Assembly: GCF_000687145.1 (NCBI RefSeq)
Contig: NZ_JMFG01000008.1
Span: 158,401-222,400 of the forward strand
DNA from: Thermoanaerobaculum aquaticum
GTDB lineage: Bacteria; Acidobacteriota; Thermoanaerobaculia; Thermoanaerobaculales; Thermoanaerobaculaceae
Length of the DNA: 64,000 nt
Reading direction: 5' to 3'
Shown piece after piece: positions 9,458 through 17,571 of the stretch (its first letter is position 1; each line of letters begins with the position of its first letter). Under the pieces are notes generated by a model. That model was not told the DNA's origin. It worked only from the letters and a program-made list of their open reading frames with translations, and did not search any database. The position numbers and the translations under genes are program-made.

Positions 9458-9901
9458 TTATCCAAAAACAATATCCGCTCGATCGAGCAAGACATCTTGT
9501 CCATATTTCCTCAACATCTGAGCATAATCGCGAATGCGCACCCTGATCTCGTCTTCAAAATTTGTGGTCTTCACTCGAGTGAACAAGGGGTCTTGGATTC
9601 CCAGTTTGCGAAGCCACGACGCTAAATACATCCTAATTTGCTCTCCTTGCTCATTGAGATATAATCCCGATGGCATTTGTCCATCTTCCAAGCGTACTAC
9701 GAAGCACGAGAGATCCTGATCCCGCCACTCAAGCACCAACTCGACTCCCAAATTCTTTCCTACAAACCACACTTTATATAGGTACATGAACTTTCCAGCC
9801 TCAAAATTGGAATAAGGTCCTGTGAATCCATATTCGTCTTTCAGAAAAGAAAATTCTTTTTGAACGGTCTCTAAAAACAACTTGGCAATCTCGATAGCCA
9901 T
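9458..9901 (-). CDS. Probable immunity protein for the adjacent RHS toxin
   Basis: The 147-residue soluble protein (MAIEIAKLFLETVQKEF...) has no family I recognise. It lies 18 bases downstream of the RHS toxin gene on the same strand, the standard place for an immunity gene. Its base composition is near 45-50% GC, far below the flanking genes, as is usual for recently acquired toxin/immunity tips. Size and acidic, charged character fit an Imm protein. The role is inferred from position and composition only. Confidence 0.6.
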   Translation of the reverse strand: MAIEIAKLFLETVQKEFSFLKDEYGFTGPYSNFEAGKFMYLYKVWFVGKNLGVELVLEWRDQDLSCFVVRLEDGQMPSGLYLNEQGEQIRMYLASWLRKLGIQDPLFTRVKTTNFEDEIRVRIRDYAQMLRKYGQDVLLDRADIVFG

Positions 9902-9919
9902 CCCGTACCCTCCTGCCTG

Positions 9920-12412
9920 TCAAGACTTGTCCAAGCCTGGCACACCTCCACGCCATTTGCCGAAGCGCCGAAACACTCGCTTATAGTTCCCATATCCCTT
10001 CAACTCCATTCGCTCCATGTTATAAACGTCAGACCAGGGCACCTTGCCTTTCTCCAGCCGCTCAACACGACGAGCAAAGTCGGGACCGGTATCAATAACC
10101 TGGCGTCCTTCCGCCTTCATCTGCCGGATCCATTCTCGATTGGCCCCGAAGCTCCACTCGGTTACAAAATCCTCAATGGTTTGGGCACCAATTTGTCGCG
10201 CATATTCACGTACGCGCTCCATATTCTCCCCGATCACTATCGGCGGCTTGGTGAATTGACCGGTCTGGAGATCGCGCCAGCGCTTCACTCTCGGATCGTA
10301 TGCGACTGGAAGTTTCCAGCCTGGCAGCGCCTTTGGTGCGTGACCCGCCGGCAGCGCCTTCGCCACACGCCCAGGGGGGAGGGCGGGCTGGTCGGCGAGC
10401 TTCTTGAGGCCGGCAAGCTCCCGCAGGCCTTTGCCCGACACCACCGGCGCAAGGCCCGCCACCACCGTCGCACCCCGCTCCCACCACGCAAGCCTCTCCC
10501 CGGTGATGAGATCAACCCCGGTAATTGCCTCCTGCCAGTCCTTGATGTCCCCCACCACCGGCGTAAAGCCAAGCGCGGTGCTTTGGGCGTTGGGGTCGGT
10601 TACGATGTTCTTCCCAAACTCCTCCGCCACCCAGCCCCAGCATTCCCAGTCGTTCCAGCGGCAGGTCCCCATCGGGTCCCGGTACATCTGGGGTTGCCAG
10701 GAGACGTAGGCGTAGAGGTTGGGGGAGTCGAGGTCACGCAGGGGGTCTTCGGAAAGCCAGGACGCCGTGCGGGGGTCGTACCAGCGGTTGCGGGCGTAAG
10801 CAAGACCGGTGGCAGGGTCCGTCCACAGCCCGTGGAAGAGCAGGGTTTGTCCACCCGGGATGGCCCCGCCCAAGGTGTCGCTGGCCGCTTGGATGGTGTC
10901 GTACGAAACGGGGAAGGTTTGTGCAAAGACAACTTCGTCCCGGCCTTCCGGAATGCTCCAGACAACGCTTTGTTCTTCCGCAAGAGGCCGGCCAGCAAGG
11001 TCAGCCAGCGCCTGGGTAAGCCGCACCCGGAAGCTTGCCCCCCGCGGCCAGCCGGCAAGGGCCAGGATGTCAATCCCGGGGGGAAGGTCCTGGGCCGTGT
11101 GGTCAGGCGGCGCCCGGGTGGGGGCCACCACGACCTCGCTTTGCGAAACTGGCTTCCACCCTTCCCCAGGCACCAGCTTTTCCACCATCACCCCCTCGCC
11201 CAGCGTGGCTGCATCCACCGGCAAGGCCATGGTGATGCGCAAGCCCCCTTTCGCCGCCTTCCCTTCATCCGCCACCACCCGCGTGACCGTCCCGCCGTCG
11301 GTGACCACAGCAGTGAGCTCCTTGTCAAAACGCACCTCCCGCACCTCCGGCCCCACCTCCCAATGAGCCTCAGCGTACGGGGTGTAGAGGTACCGCACGG
11401 GCATAGGAGGCCTTTCGGGACTACTTCCCGCCCTTTCCTCCACCAACCCCACGACGCTTCCCAGCTCGTCCTTCAACACCGTGTACACCCGAACGCTTGT
11501 GGGCTTTGTGGGATCGGAAGCGGCAAAGGTCTCCACCTTGATTTGCACCACATCATCCAAACGTTGAGGCCCGGAAAGGTAGCTTTTCCGCCATAAAAGC
11601 CCGCCTTGGAAGTTCAACCCTTCTTCGGCAAGCAAGCGGTTGCCCTCCCAGAAAAAGCGCGTTTTGGCCACAAAGGGACGCTTGGCCTCATCGCGTTCGC
11701 CTTGCGGAAGGGGCCCCAGGTGAATGCGGTGCAGGAGCCTGCCCAAGGCATCGTGCTCGTAAAGGATGCGGTGGCCTTCCAGGAGCCTGCCCGAAGCGTC
11801 CCTCACCCCCGAGCCCGGCTTGATGTCCACCTGCACGAGCCTCCCCCGCCAGTCCCACACGTAGGAAAACCGCTCGTCCTCCACCCTCCTGCCGGAACGG
11901 TCGTAGAGGTACGCCACACCTCCACGGGAGGCGATCCGCCCTCCCACACCCACCTCAAAGCCCACCGCTTCCCCAGCACCTTCCCGCACCATGCGGGAAA
12001 GCCCATCCCCTTCCCCGTAAGCAAAACGGAAGCGCTCAAAGCTTTCCTGGCTGTCGCTTTCCCGAAGGCTGCCTGCCCCGGCAAAGGCACCGGCAAGGCG
12101 CTGCCCGGCGTCCAGCGCAAAGGACCACCCCATGCCGGAGATGAGCTCCGGCGTATGGGCCTGCACCCTTGCTTCGCAAAGGCGAAAGGTTGAACGCCTG
12201 GCAAGACGCTCCCCACCGTCCAACGGCGCCATGGACGAGGCCAGCGCCATGCCCGCAGCCAGCGCCGGTACCGCCGCAATCATGCGATTCCCCGGGTCGG
12301 AAGTGTACCTGATGACCACCCCATCCCGGGTGGTCCAGGTTTTGATGGTGCCGTCGGGGTAGTAGCTGAAGGTTTCGCTTGTGGCATGCTGCCTTCCTGA
12401 CGGCCTCGCCAA
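9920..12412 (-). CDS. RHS repeat-associated core protein with C-terminal toxin, 5'-truncated orphan tip (copy A)
   Basis: The 830-residue frame covers the last YD repeats (FSYYPDGTIKTWTTRDG, FSYVWDWRGRLVQVD), the RHS core (YLYTPYAEAHWEV; GLAYARNRWYDP; SWLSEDPLRDLDSPNLYAY; ends DPMG at about 10668), then a PT-TG-like pre-toxin linker (PVVGDIKDWQEAITGVD, LITGERLAWWERGATVVAGL). It ends in an about 110-residue toxin domain with IDTGPDFARRVERLEKGKV and MERMELKGYGNYKRVFRR, which I cannot assign to an activity. Normal RHS proteins are 1,400 or more residues with a secretion N-terminus. This one opens with a TTG after an upstream stop and lacks all of that. It is either a silent cassette for recombination or a remnant. 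Its immunity candidate follows at 9458-9901. Confidence 0.8.
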   Translation of the reverse strand: MARPSGRQHATSETFSYYPDGTIKTWTTRDGVVIRYTSDPGNRMIAAVPALAAGMALASSMAPLDGGERLARRSTFRLCEARVQAHTPELISGMGWSFALDAGQRLAGAFAGAGSLRESDSQESFERFRFAYGEGDGLSRMVREGAGEAVGFEVGVGGRIASRGGVAYLYDRSGRRVEDERFSYVWDWRGRLVQVDIKPGSGVRDASGRLLEGHRILYEHDALGRLLHRIHLGPLPQGERDEAKRPFVAKTRFFWEGNRLLAEEGLNFQGGLLWRKSYLSGPQRLDDVVQIKVETFAASDPTKPTSVRVYTVLKDELGSVVGLVEERAGSSPERPPMPVRYLYTPYAEAHWEVGPEVREVRFDKELTAVVTDGGTVTRVVADEGKAAKGGLRITMALPVDAATLGEGVMVEKLVPGEGWKPVSQSEVVVAPTRAPPDHTAQDLPPGIDILALAGWPRGASFRVRLTQALADLAGRPLAEEQSVVWSIPEGRDEVVFAQTFPVSYDTIQAASDTLGGAIPGGQTLLFHGLWTDPATGLAYARNRWYDPRTASWLSEDPLRDLDSPNLYAYVSWQPQMYRDPMGTCRWNDWECWGWVAEEFGKNIVTDPNAQSTALGFTPVVGDIKDWQEAITGVDLITGERLAWWERGATVVAGLAPVVSGKGLRELAGLKKLADQPALPPGRVAKALPAGHAPKALPGWKLPVAYDPRVKRWRDLQTGQFTKPPIVIGENMERVREYARQIGAQTIEDFVTEWSFGANREWIRQMKAEGRQVIDTGPDFARRVERLEKGKVPWSDVYNMERMELKGYGNYKRVFRRFGKWRGGVPGLDKS
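10668..11495 (-). repeat. Direct repeat, RHS core of copy A
   Basis: About 828 bases encoding the stretch from LKDELGSVVGLVEE to MYRDPMG. It is nearly identical at base level to 13716-14547 in the same orientation, with a few substitutions and one extra codon in the other copy. Similarity stops abruptly at the DPMG codons, exactly where the variable toxin tip begins. Confidence 0.9.
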
Positions 12413-12527
12413 CCAAGCGCACGAGCCAACCCGTCACGCCGCCCGCCCGCAGCGCCCGCCCACGGGATTTTTGCGAAACAAAGCGAACCCGAAGGACCTT
12501 GTTTGCAGACCGCCTTGTGGTCCCGTG

Positions 12528-12851
12528 TTATTGCTTCGCGAGGCGACGGCAAATCGCCAGGAATTGATTTTCGGCGCGAAGAAGGAGGTCTCCCAACTCC
12601 GATTCAAGCGGCCAAGAGTCCACAATCAGCCGCCCAAAACGAATTCCGCTCTCAGCAGCTTCGGCGAACCTTTGCGCAGCCAAGTCGGAAAGCATTTCAA
12701 TAAGCTCCTGCCTTATGAAACGTAATTGCTCCTCAGTAATCCTCCCGTGCGCAGGTAGGTTACACCCGGCAAGCAGCTGGTCAATCCCAGCGATTCCCCT
12801 TCTGATAAGCTCTGCAACCTTCGCGAGTTGCCTACGGTCACTATCCTTCAT
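12528..12851 (-). CDS. Probable immunity protein for RHS copy B
   Basis: The 107-residue helical protein (MKDSDRRQLAKVAELIRRG...) starts inside the stop of the RHS copy B frame (ATGA overlap, 12848-12851), the classic coupled toxin-immunity arrangement. Its C-terminal half (FGRLIVDSWPLESELGDLLL) resembles the 94-residue product of 14709-14993 (LGRLVTDSYAFSESPLGTEL), so the two form one immunity family. Family name unknown to me. Confidence 0.65.
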   Translation of the reverse strand: MKDSDRRQLAKVAELIRRGIAGIDQLLAGCNLPAHGRITEEQLRFIRQELIEMLSDLAAQRFAEAAESGIRFGRLIVDSWPLESELGDLLLRAENQFLAICRRLAKQ

Positions 12852-14580
12852 GGAAGTAGGTCCTCAGGATCTAAGATGAATTTCTGAAGTTGGCCGCCGG
12901 GGTAACGGCCTTGTGGCGCTGCGCGTCCTTCGATGATCACGGTTCCGGGGCGGATACGCCATTGCTTAAAGTGTATCATTCGATTCCATTCTGGCGGGAG
13001 CGCTAGAGATTCCCTCGAAGCCGGAAAAGTTTCAAACAAATAACTACCTTTCTCGAAGGCCTTCAGATTATCGTAGTACCGGATGCCAAACTCATGGGCA
13101 CCCGCAGGTCGGACTTTTACGGTTTCCACCACGAAGGATTGCAATATTTGCTGGCGCCTGGCACGCGGAACACCCTGAGCCCTGAGATACCTTGATGCAT
13201 CTCGGACGCCTTGGTAAGGATCCACGAACGCGTTGGCAACCGGATTAGGCAGCGCCTCGGGCACGTGACCCGGCGGCAGCGCCTCTGCCACACGACCCGG
13301 GGGCAATGCGGGTCTATCTAAGATCCTGAGCTTTTGTAGCGCCTGAGCGCCCTCCGCGCTCTTCGCCGCAGCACCAAGGCCCGAAAAGAAAAGCGTCTCC
13401 CCAACAAACTCACCCACCTTGTCGGGGTCGGCGTTGACCACCGCGTTTCCAAGCCTTTGCATGCTGCCAGGGAAATCGGTGACCACTGACTTGCCAAATT
13501 CGTAAAGCCCAGTCGCGGTTTCAATCGGATGTGCAGCCACTTCGTAAAGGCCTTTTGCCATTCTCGGAATGGCCAGGGCCGCACCTTTCAACTCCGCCAG
13601 AGCAAACGAGCCCGATCGCTTTGCCGACCGCCACAGCTCCTCAGGAGAGCTAAACTGAGCAACGAACTCACTGGCGTACACCCCGCACGGTATGTCATCA
13701 AGGCCCAGGCAAAGGCCCATCGGGTCCCGGTACATCTGGGGTTGCCAGGCGACGTAGGCGTAAAGGTTGGGGGAGTCGAGGTCACGCAGGGGGTCTTCGG
13801 AAAGCCAGGACGCGCTTTTCGGGTCGTACCAGCGGTTTCGGGCATAAGCAAGCCCAGTGGCCGGGTCCGTCCACAGCCCGTGGAAGAGCAGGGTTTGTCC
13901 GCCCGGGAGGGCCCCGCCCAGGGTGTCGCTTGCCGCTTGGATGCTGTCGTACGAAACGGGGAAGGTTTGGTGGAAGACCACCTCTTGGGAAGAATCCGCG
14001 GGAATGCTCCAGACAACGCTTTGTTCTTCCGCAAGAGGCCGGCCAGCAAGGTCAGCCAGCGCCTGGGTAAGCCGCACCCGGAAGCTCACCCCCCGCGGCC
14101 AGCCGGCAAGGGCCAGGATGTCAATCCCGGGGGGAAGGTCTTCGGCCGTGTGGTCAGGCGGCGCCCGGGTGGGGGCCACCATGACCTCGCTTTGCGAAAC
14201 TGGCTTCCACCCTTCCCCAGGCACCAGCTTTTCCACCCTCACCCCCTCGCCCAGGGTGGTTGCATCCACCGGCAAGGCCATGGTGATGCGCAAGCCCCCT
14301 TTTGCCGCCTTGCCTTCATCCGCCACCACCTGCGTGACCGTCCCCGCTTCCGTGGTGAGGCTCGTAAGGCTTGCTTCAAATTTGACCTCCCGCACCTCCG
14401 GCCCCACCTCCCCGTGGGCCTCACCGTACGGGGTGTAGAGGTACCGCGCGAGGACAGGAGGCCTTTCGGGACGGCTTCCCGCCTTTTCCTCCACCAACCC
14501 CACGACGCTGCCCAGCTCGTCCTTCAGGACGCTATACGCCAGAACGGTTGTGGTCGTACTGGCACTACAAAAAAAGTGCT
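12848..14580 (-). pseudogene. RHS core fragment with C-terminal toxin, 5'-truncated orphan tip (copy B)
   Basis: The frame is open from just after a TAG at about 14581. It reads TTTTVLAYSVLKDELGSVV, then the RHS core (GLAYARNRWYDPKSASWL, SEDPLRDLDSPNLYAY, DPMG at about 13716), a pre-toxin segment with LPPGRVAEALPPGHVPEALP, and an about 95-residue C-terminal domain. That domain has FGIRYYDNLKAFEKGSYLF, ESLALPPEWNRMIHFKQW, and a final IRPGTVIIEGRAAPQGRYP. Possible internal starts exist (GTG 14503), but there is no N-terminal half. The tip domain is a recurring RHS C-terminus of unknown activity. The immunity gene overlaps its stop. Confidence 0.75.
13716..14547 (-). repeat. Direct repeat, RHS core of copy B
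   Basis: Second copy of the repeat at 10668-11495, in the same orientation about 3.05 kb away. Local differences include ADSSQE for EGRDE and GEAHGEV for AEAHWEV. It could serve for homologous exchange or for deletion of the intervening 3 kb. Confidence 0.9.
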
Positions 14581-14708
14581 AGCGCCTTAGCCTATTGCGT
14601 TACCCAACACTCCGCTGTTGAGCTCGCGCTTCCCAGGTGGTCCGTGCGAAGCCGCGCAATTGCTGAAGTGCCCAGCCAACGGGAGATTCATTGCTTCTTC
14701 CCTCGCTC

Positions 14709-14993
14709 TTAGCGAAATCGAGGAAATCGCCAGGCGTATTTCCGTACGACGTCATCCGCCAATTCCAGCAATTCAGTGCCCAAGGGGCTTTCGGAAAAGG
14801 CATAGCTATCCGTTACCAGCCGACCCAAACCCCGGGCCCATAACAATAAGCGCTCAGGGTTAGGTTGATCCTTCTCAAGCTCGCTTTTGATGTCTTCAAG
14901 CTCTCCAATGATGTCCGGAAGGAATCCATATGCGGCGGGTTGCTTAGCAGCCACTTTGCATTTGGCAATAAGCCCTTGGATCTCGCCTTTCAT
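14709..14993 (-). CDS. Immunity-family protein, paralogue of the 12528-12851 product
   Basis: The 94-residue helical protein begins MKGEIQGLIAKCKVAAKQ. Its C-terminal half (LGRLVTDSYAFSESPLGTEL) aligns with the immunity candidate of RHS copy B. It lies 14 bases downstream of the chimeric gene 15008-15562, whose last about 55 residues resemble the copy B toxin tip. The pairing of like toxin end with like immunity gene is what supports the call. Confidence 0.6.
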   Translation of the reverse strand: MKGEIQGLIAKCKVAAKQPAAYGFLPDIIGELEDIKSELEKDQPNPERLLLWARGLGRLVTDSYAFSESPLGTELLELADDVVRKYAWRFPRFR

Positions 14994-15007
14994 AGACCAC
15001 CTCCACG

Positions 15008-15562
15008 CTACTTGGTCAGATCAACGGGACCAAGAGGAACTGCAACCTCAGAATTTGCAACGTAAATCTGTGTTCCGCCTCCAACTGCATAGGGCCCGAA
15101 TTCTGGATGGCGCACCCGAGGGCCTACTTTACCAAGGATAATTGCCGCTCCTGCTGGAATTTTTAAGGCAGACACATTTTTCGCACACTGAAATCGATTA
15201 TCGGGCGAGTGATAAACAATCGGTGCACCGCAGGTCGGGCACCAGATTTTTCCGGCGAAATCGTACAGGTGCCCTGAGGGGGCGGGATCGCAAACTACCC
15301 CTAGCACACGTCCGAAGCACTCGCTGGCGCCACGTTCACAATCCAGCAAGTCGGGCACGAGTTCGCTCACTTCATCAAAAACAGGATCTTCCCACGAATT
15401 GGACTCAGCCAATTCATGACGTGGCGTTCTGCTTAGCAATCGCCCGTGGGTGTCGCCGGCAAACACATAGGTGATGGCTTCACGTTCTCGGTGCAAGAGC
15501 TTCCCACAGAGCAAAATCACGCATGCTGCGACCGGGAGACACGGGGCAACGTCAGCGGCCAT
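15008..15562 (-). CDS. Zinc-ribbon protein ending in an RHS toxin-tip-like segment (probable chimera)
   Basis: The 184-residue protein has two parts. Residues about 1-125 include VFAGDTHGRLLSRTPRHELA and the zinc-knuckle-like WCPTCGAPIVYH, not a family I can name. The last about 55 residues (SALKIPAGAAIILGKVGPRV, GPYAVGGGTQIYV) follow the layout of the copy B toxin end (RIRPGTVIIEGRAAPQ, GGQLQKFIL). The ATG overlaps the TAA of the upstream gene (TAATG). This looks like a recombination product between a resident gene and a toxin tip, with the toxin's immunity gene retained downstream. It could instead be one native domain. Confidence 0.5.
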   Translation of the reverse strand: MAADVAPCLPVAACVILLCGKLLHREREAITYVFAGDTHGRLLSRTPRHELAESNSWEDPVFDEVSELVPDLLDCERGASECFGRVLGVVCDPAPSGHLYDFAGKIWCPTCGAPIVYHSPDNRFQCAKNVSALKIPAGAAIILGKVGPRVRHPEFGPYAVGGGTQIYVANSEVAVPLGPVDLTK

Positions 15563-16089
15563 TAGTTGGGTCGCGTCATCCTCTGGTGCGCGTATCGAAC
15601 CTCGGACATCACTACGTGGCAGTTATTGAACAACGCAGCAAACGGGTGCCGGCGCTCTTTTAGCTCGATTTCCTTGGCGCGCTGGTGGTACACGCCGTGG
15701 ATCGTCAGCAAATAGAAAAACACCTCACCATCTTCGGGCATGGGGAAATCCGAAACCGGATACGAAGCCCGTAAGAAGTCCTCGGCAAATTCATTCACAA
15801 TTCCCAGCATTTCAAGGCACGCACTCCGTACATCCGCGTGCTGGCCGGCCCCAATGATGCCGCCACCGGTGGAAAAATAAAGGCTGACGGTGCCATCGCC
15901 CATGCACAGAAAAGTGGCTACCGCGTCTCCCATGCCGGTTTCCATAATCACGCCATAAACCGGGGCCTTGGGGTCGGGCGTCAGACCAAGCTCCTCGATG
16001 CGGACGTTCAGGGCCATGGACCGTATGCGGGAGTAGAGTTCTTCTGGGGATTTCGAAGAACGACCGAAAAGCTTCTTTAAAAGTCCCAT
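15562..16089 (-). CDS. Conserved protein of unknown function, first gene of a three-gene unit
   Basis: The protein of about 175 residues starts MGLLKKLFGRSSKSPEELY at ATG 16087-16089, with GGAGGAG just upstream; an ATG 4 codons earlier is also possible. Conserved-looking core: VYGVIMETGMGDAVATFLCM followed by DGTVSLYFSTGGGIIGAG. I have seen this pattern in stand-alone bacterial proteins without an assigned function. No signal peptide or membrane segment. It is translationally coupled (TAATG) to the chimeric gene downstream. Confidence 0.65.
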   Translation of the reverse strand: MGLLKKLFGRSSKSPEELYSRIRSMALNVRIEELGLTPDPKAPVYGVIMETGMGDAVATFLCMGDGTVSLYFSTGGGIIGAGQHADVRSACLEMLGIVNEFAEDFLRASYPVSDFPMPEDGEVFFYLLTIHGVYHQRAKEIELKERRHPFAALFNNCHVVMSEVRYAHQRMTRPN

Positions 16090-16307
16090 CCTCTCCTCCA
16101 TTCATGGCCGGTTTGAAGACACGCCATGCTTTGTGCTGTTCTGAGGGTCTGTGTTTTTCCCGGTCTTGCCATACTGTTGCCCACCGCTGCGTTCCAAACT
16201 AGGCCACATCATCCCGAATTGCTTGGGGTTCGTCAATGGGCGTATGCACCCCACTGAGGCTGGGTTGCCCGGTCAGAAGAGCGCCTGAGGGGGAAGGGCC
16301 TGCTGCT

Positions 16308-16336
16308 TTTAAAAAGCCAGCGCCGAGACGTATAAT
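16308..16336 (+). promoter_or_regulatory. Candidate sigma-70 promoter for the aminotransferase gene
   Basis: TTTAAA (16308-16313) and a perfect TATAAT (16331-16336) are spaced 17 bases apart and end 24 bases before the ATG at 16361. The -10 match is strong and the -35 moderate. Confidence 0.6.
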
Positions 16337-16360
16337 GACGCGACTCGGAGGACCTCAGTG

Positions 16361-17533
16361 ATGGCTAGCGTTCATCCGGTGGATCGCATTGAGTTAGGCG
16401 GTATTGTGACGATTCGGGATGCGCTTTTGGCGCAGCAGCGCCAGGGGCGCAAGGTGTACCGGCTGGAAAGCGGGGACCCCTCGTTTTCCATCCCCGGGCA
16501 CGTGGCGGAAGCGCTGGCCAAGGCCATTCGCGACGGGCACACCCACTACACCCCGGGGGCCGGCATTCCCGAACTGCGCCAGGCGCTTTTCGAAAAGCTG
16601 GTGAAAAAGAACCACCTTCCCCTCACCGGCCCGGACCAGGTGCTGGTGACCAACGGCGCCATGCACGGGCTCTACATCGCCTACCGGGCGCTGCTGGATC
16701 CCGGGGATGAGGTGCTGATGCCCGATCCCACCTGGACGGAAACCGCCGACAACGTGCTTTTGGCGGGGGGAGAGGTGGTCCGGGTGCCGCTCGGCCCGCA
16801 GCTCCGGTACCAGGCCGCGGCGATGGCGGAAAAAATTACGCCGCGAACCAAAGCCCTGGTGATCAACTCCCCCCACAACCCCACCGGCACGGTGATGACC
16901 CGGGAAGAGCTGCAAGCCATGGTGGAGCTGGCAGCCCAGCACGGGCTTTGGATCATTTCCGACGAAGCGTACGAGGACATCCTCTTTGACGGCCGAACCC
17001 ACTTAAGCCCGGGAAGCCTGGGCTACGAGCGGGTGATTTCCCTGTACAGCTTTTCCAAAAGCTACGCCATGAGCGGCTTGCGCTTGGGCTACGTGGCCTG
17101 CACCGACCCCCAGCTTTTGGAGCGCATGACCAAGCTCCTGCGCTGCACCATCAACGGCGTGAACTCCGCCACCCAGCACGCCGGTGTGGCTGCCGTAACC
17201 GGACCCCAGGACCACCTGGCAGCCATGGTGGCGGAATACCAAAAGCGGCGGGATGTGCTGTGGGGGGCCCTGGCCCATTGCCGGCTTTTGCACCCGTTTA
17301 AGCCGGAAGGGGCCTTTTACCTTTGGGCCACCATGGATGCAGCGTGGGAAGGCTACCAGGGCCAGCGGGACGGGTGGGCCATGACCCGCTACCTCATTGA
17401 CGCCTTCGGCGTTGGCAGCTCTCCCGGAGAGGTTTTCGGCCCGCAAGGTAAGGGCTTCATCCGCTTTGCCTTTGCCTGTAGCAGCGAACAGGTGGCAGGG
17501 GCGGCCGAACTTTTGCGCCAGGCGTTTGCCTAG
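16361..17533 (+). CDS. PLP-dependent aminotransferase, class I/II (aspartate-type)
   Basis: Fold-type I transaminase of 390 residues. Visible motifs: LESGDPSFSIPGHV near the N-terminus, HYTPGAGIPELRQAL, NSPHNPTGTVMTREEL (the NPTG substrate-binding motif), ISDEAYEDILFDG, and SFSKSYAMSGLRLGY, where the Lys of SFSKSYAM is the PLP lysine. It ends with FGPQGKGFIRFAFA. Specificity (aspartate, alanine or aromatic) cannot be read from the sequence. Start: ATG 16361 or the GTG directly before it; a GGAGG lies 11-15 bases upstream. Confidence 0.9.
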   Translation: MASVHPVDRIELGGIVTIRDALLAQQRQGRKVYRLESGDPSFSIPGHVAEALAKAIRDGHTHYTPGAGIPELRQALFEKLVKKNHLPLTGPDQVLVTNGAMHGLYIAYRALLDPGDEVLMPDPTWTETADNVLLAGGEVVRVPLGPQLRYQAAAMAEKITPRTKALVINSPHNPTGTVMTREELQAMVELAAQHGLWIISDEAYEDILFDGRTHLSPGSLGYERVISLYSFSKSYAMSGLRLGYVACTDPQLLERMTKLLRCTINGVNSATQHAGVAAVTGPQDHLAAMVAEYQKRRDVLWGALAHCRLLHPFKPEGAFYLWATMDAAWEGYQGQRDGWAMTRYLIDAFGVGSSPGEVFGPQGKGFIRFAFACSSEQVAGAAELLRQAFA

Positions 17534-17571
17534 GGCTTGCCGGGCGGCTAGCATGACGTCAGGAGGGAACG

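Noticed and set aside
12280..12552. Open frame across the 5' end of RHS copy A as the missing N-terminus
   Set aside because: It is out of frame with the RHS product and shows no YD repeat or signal sequence.
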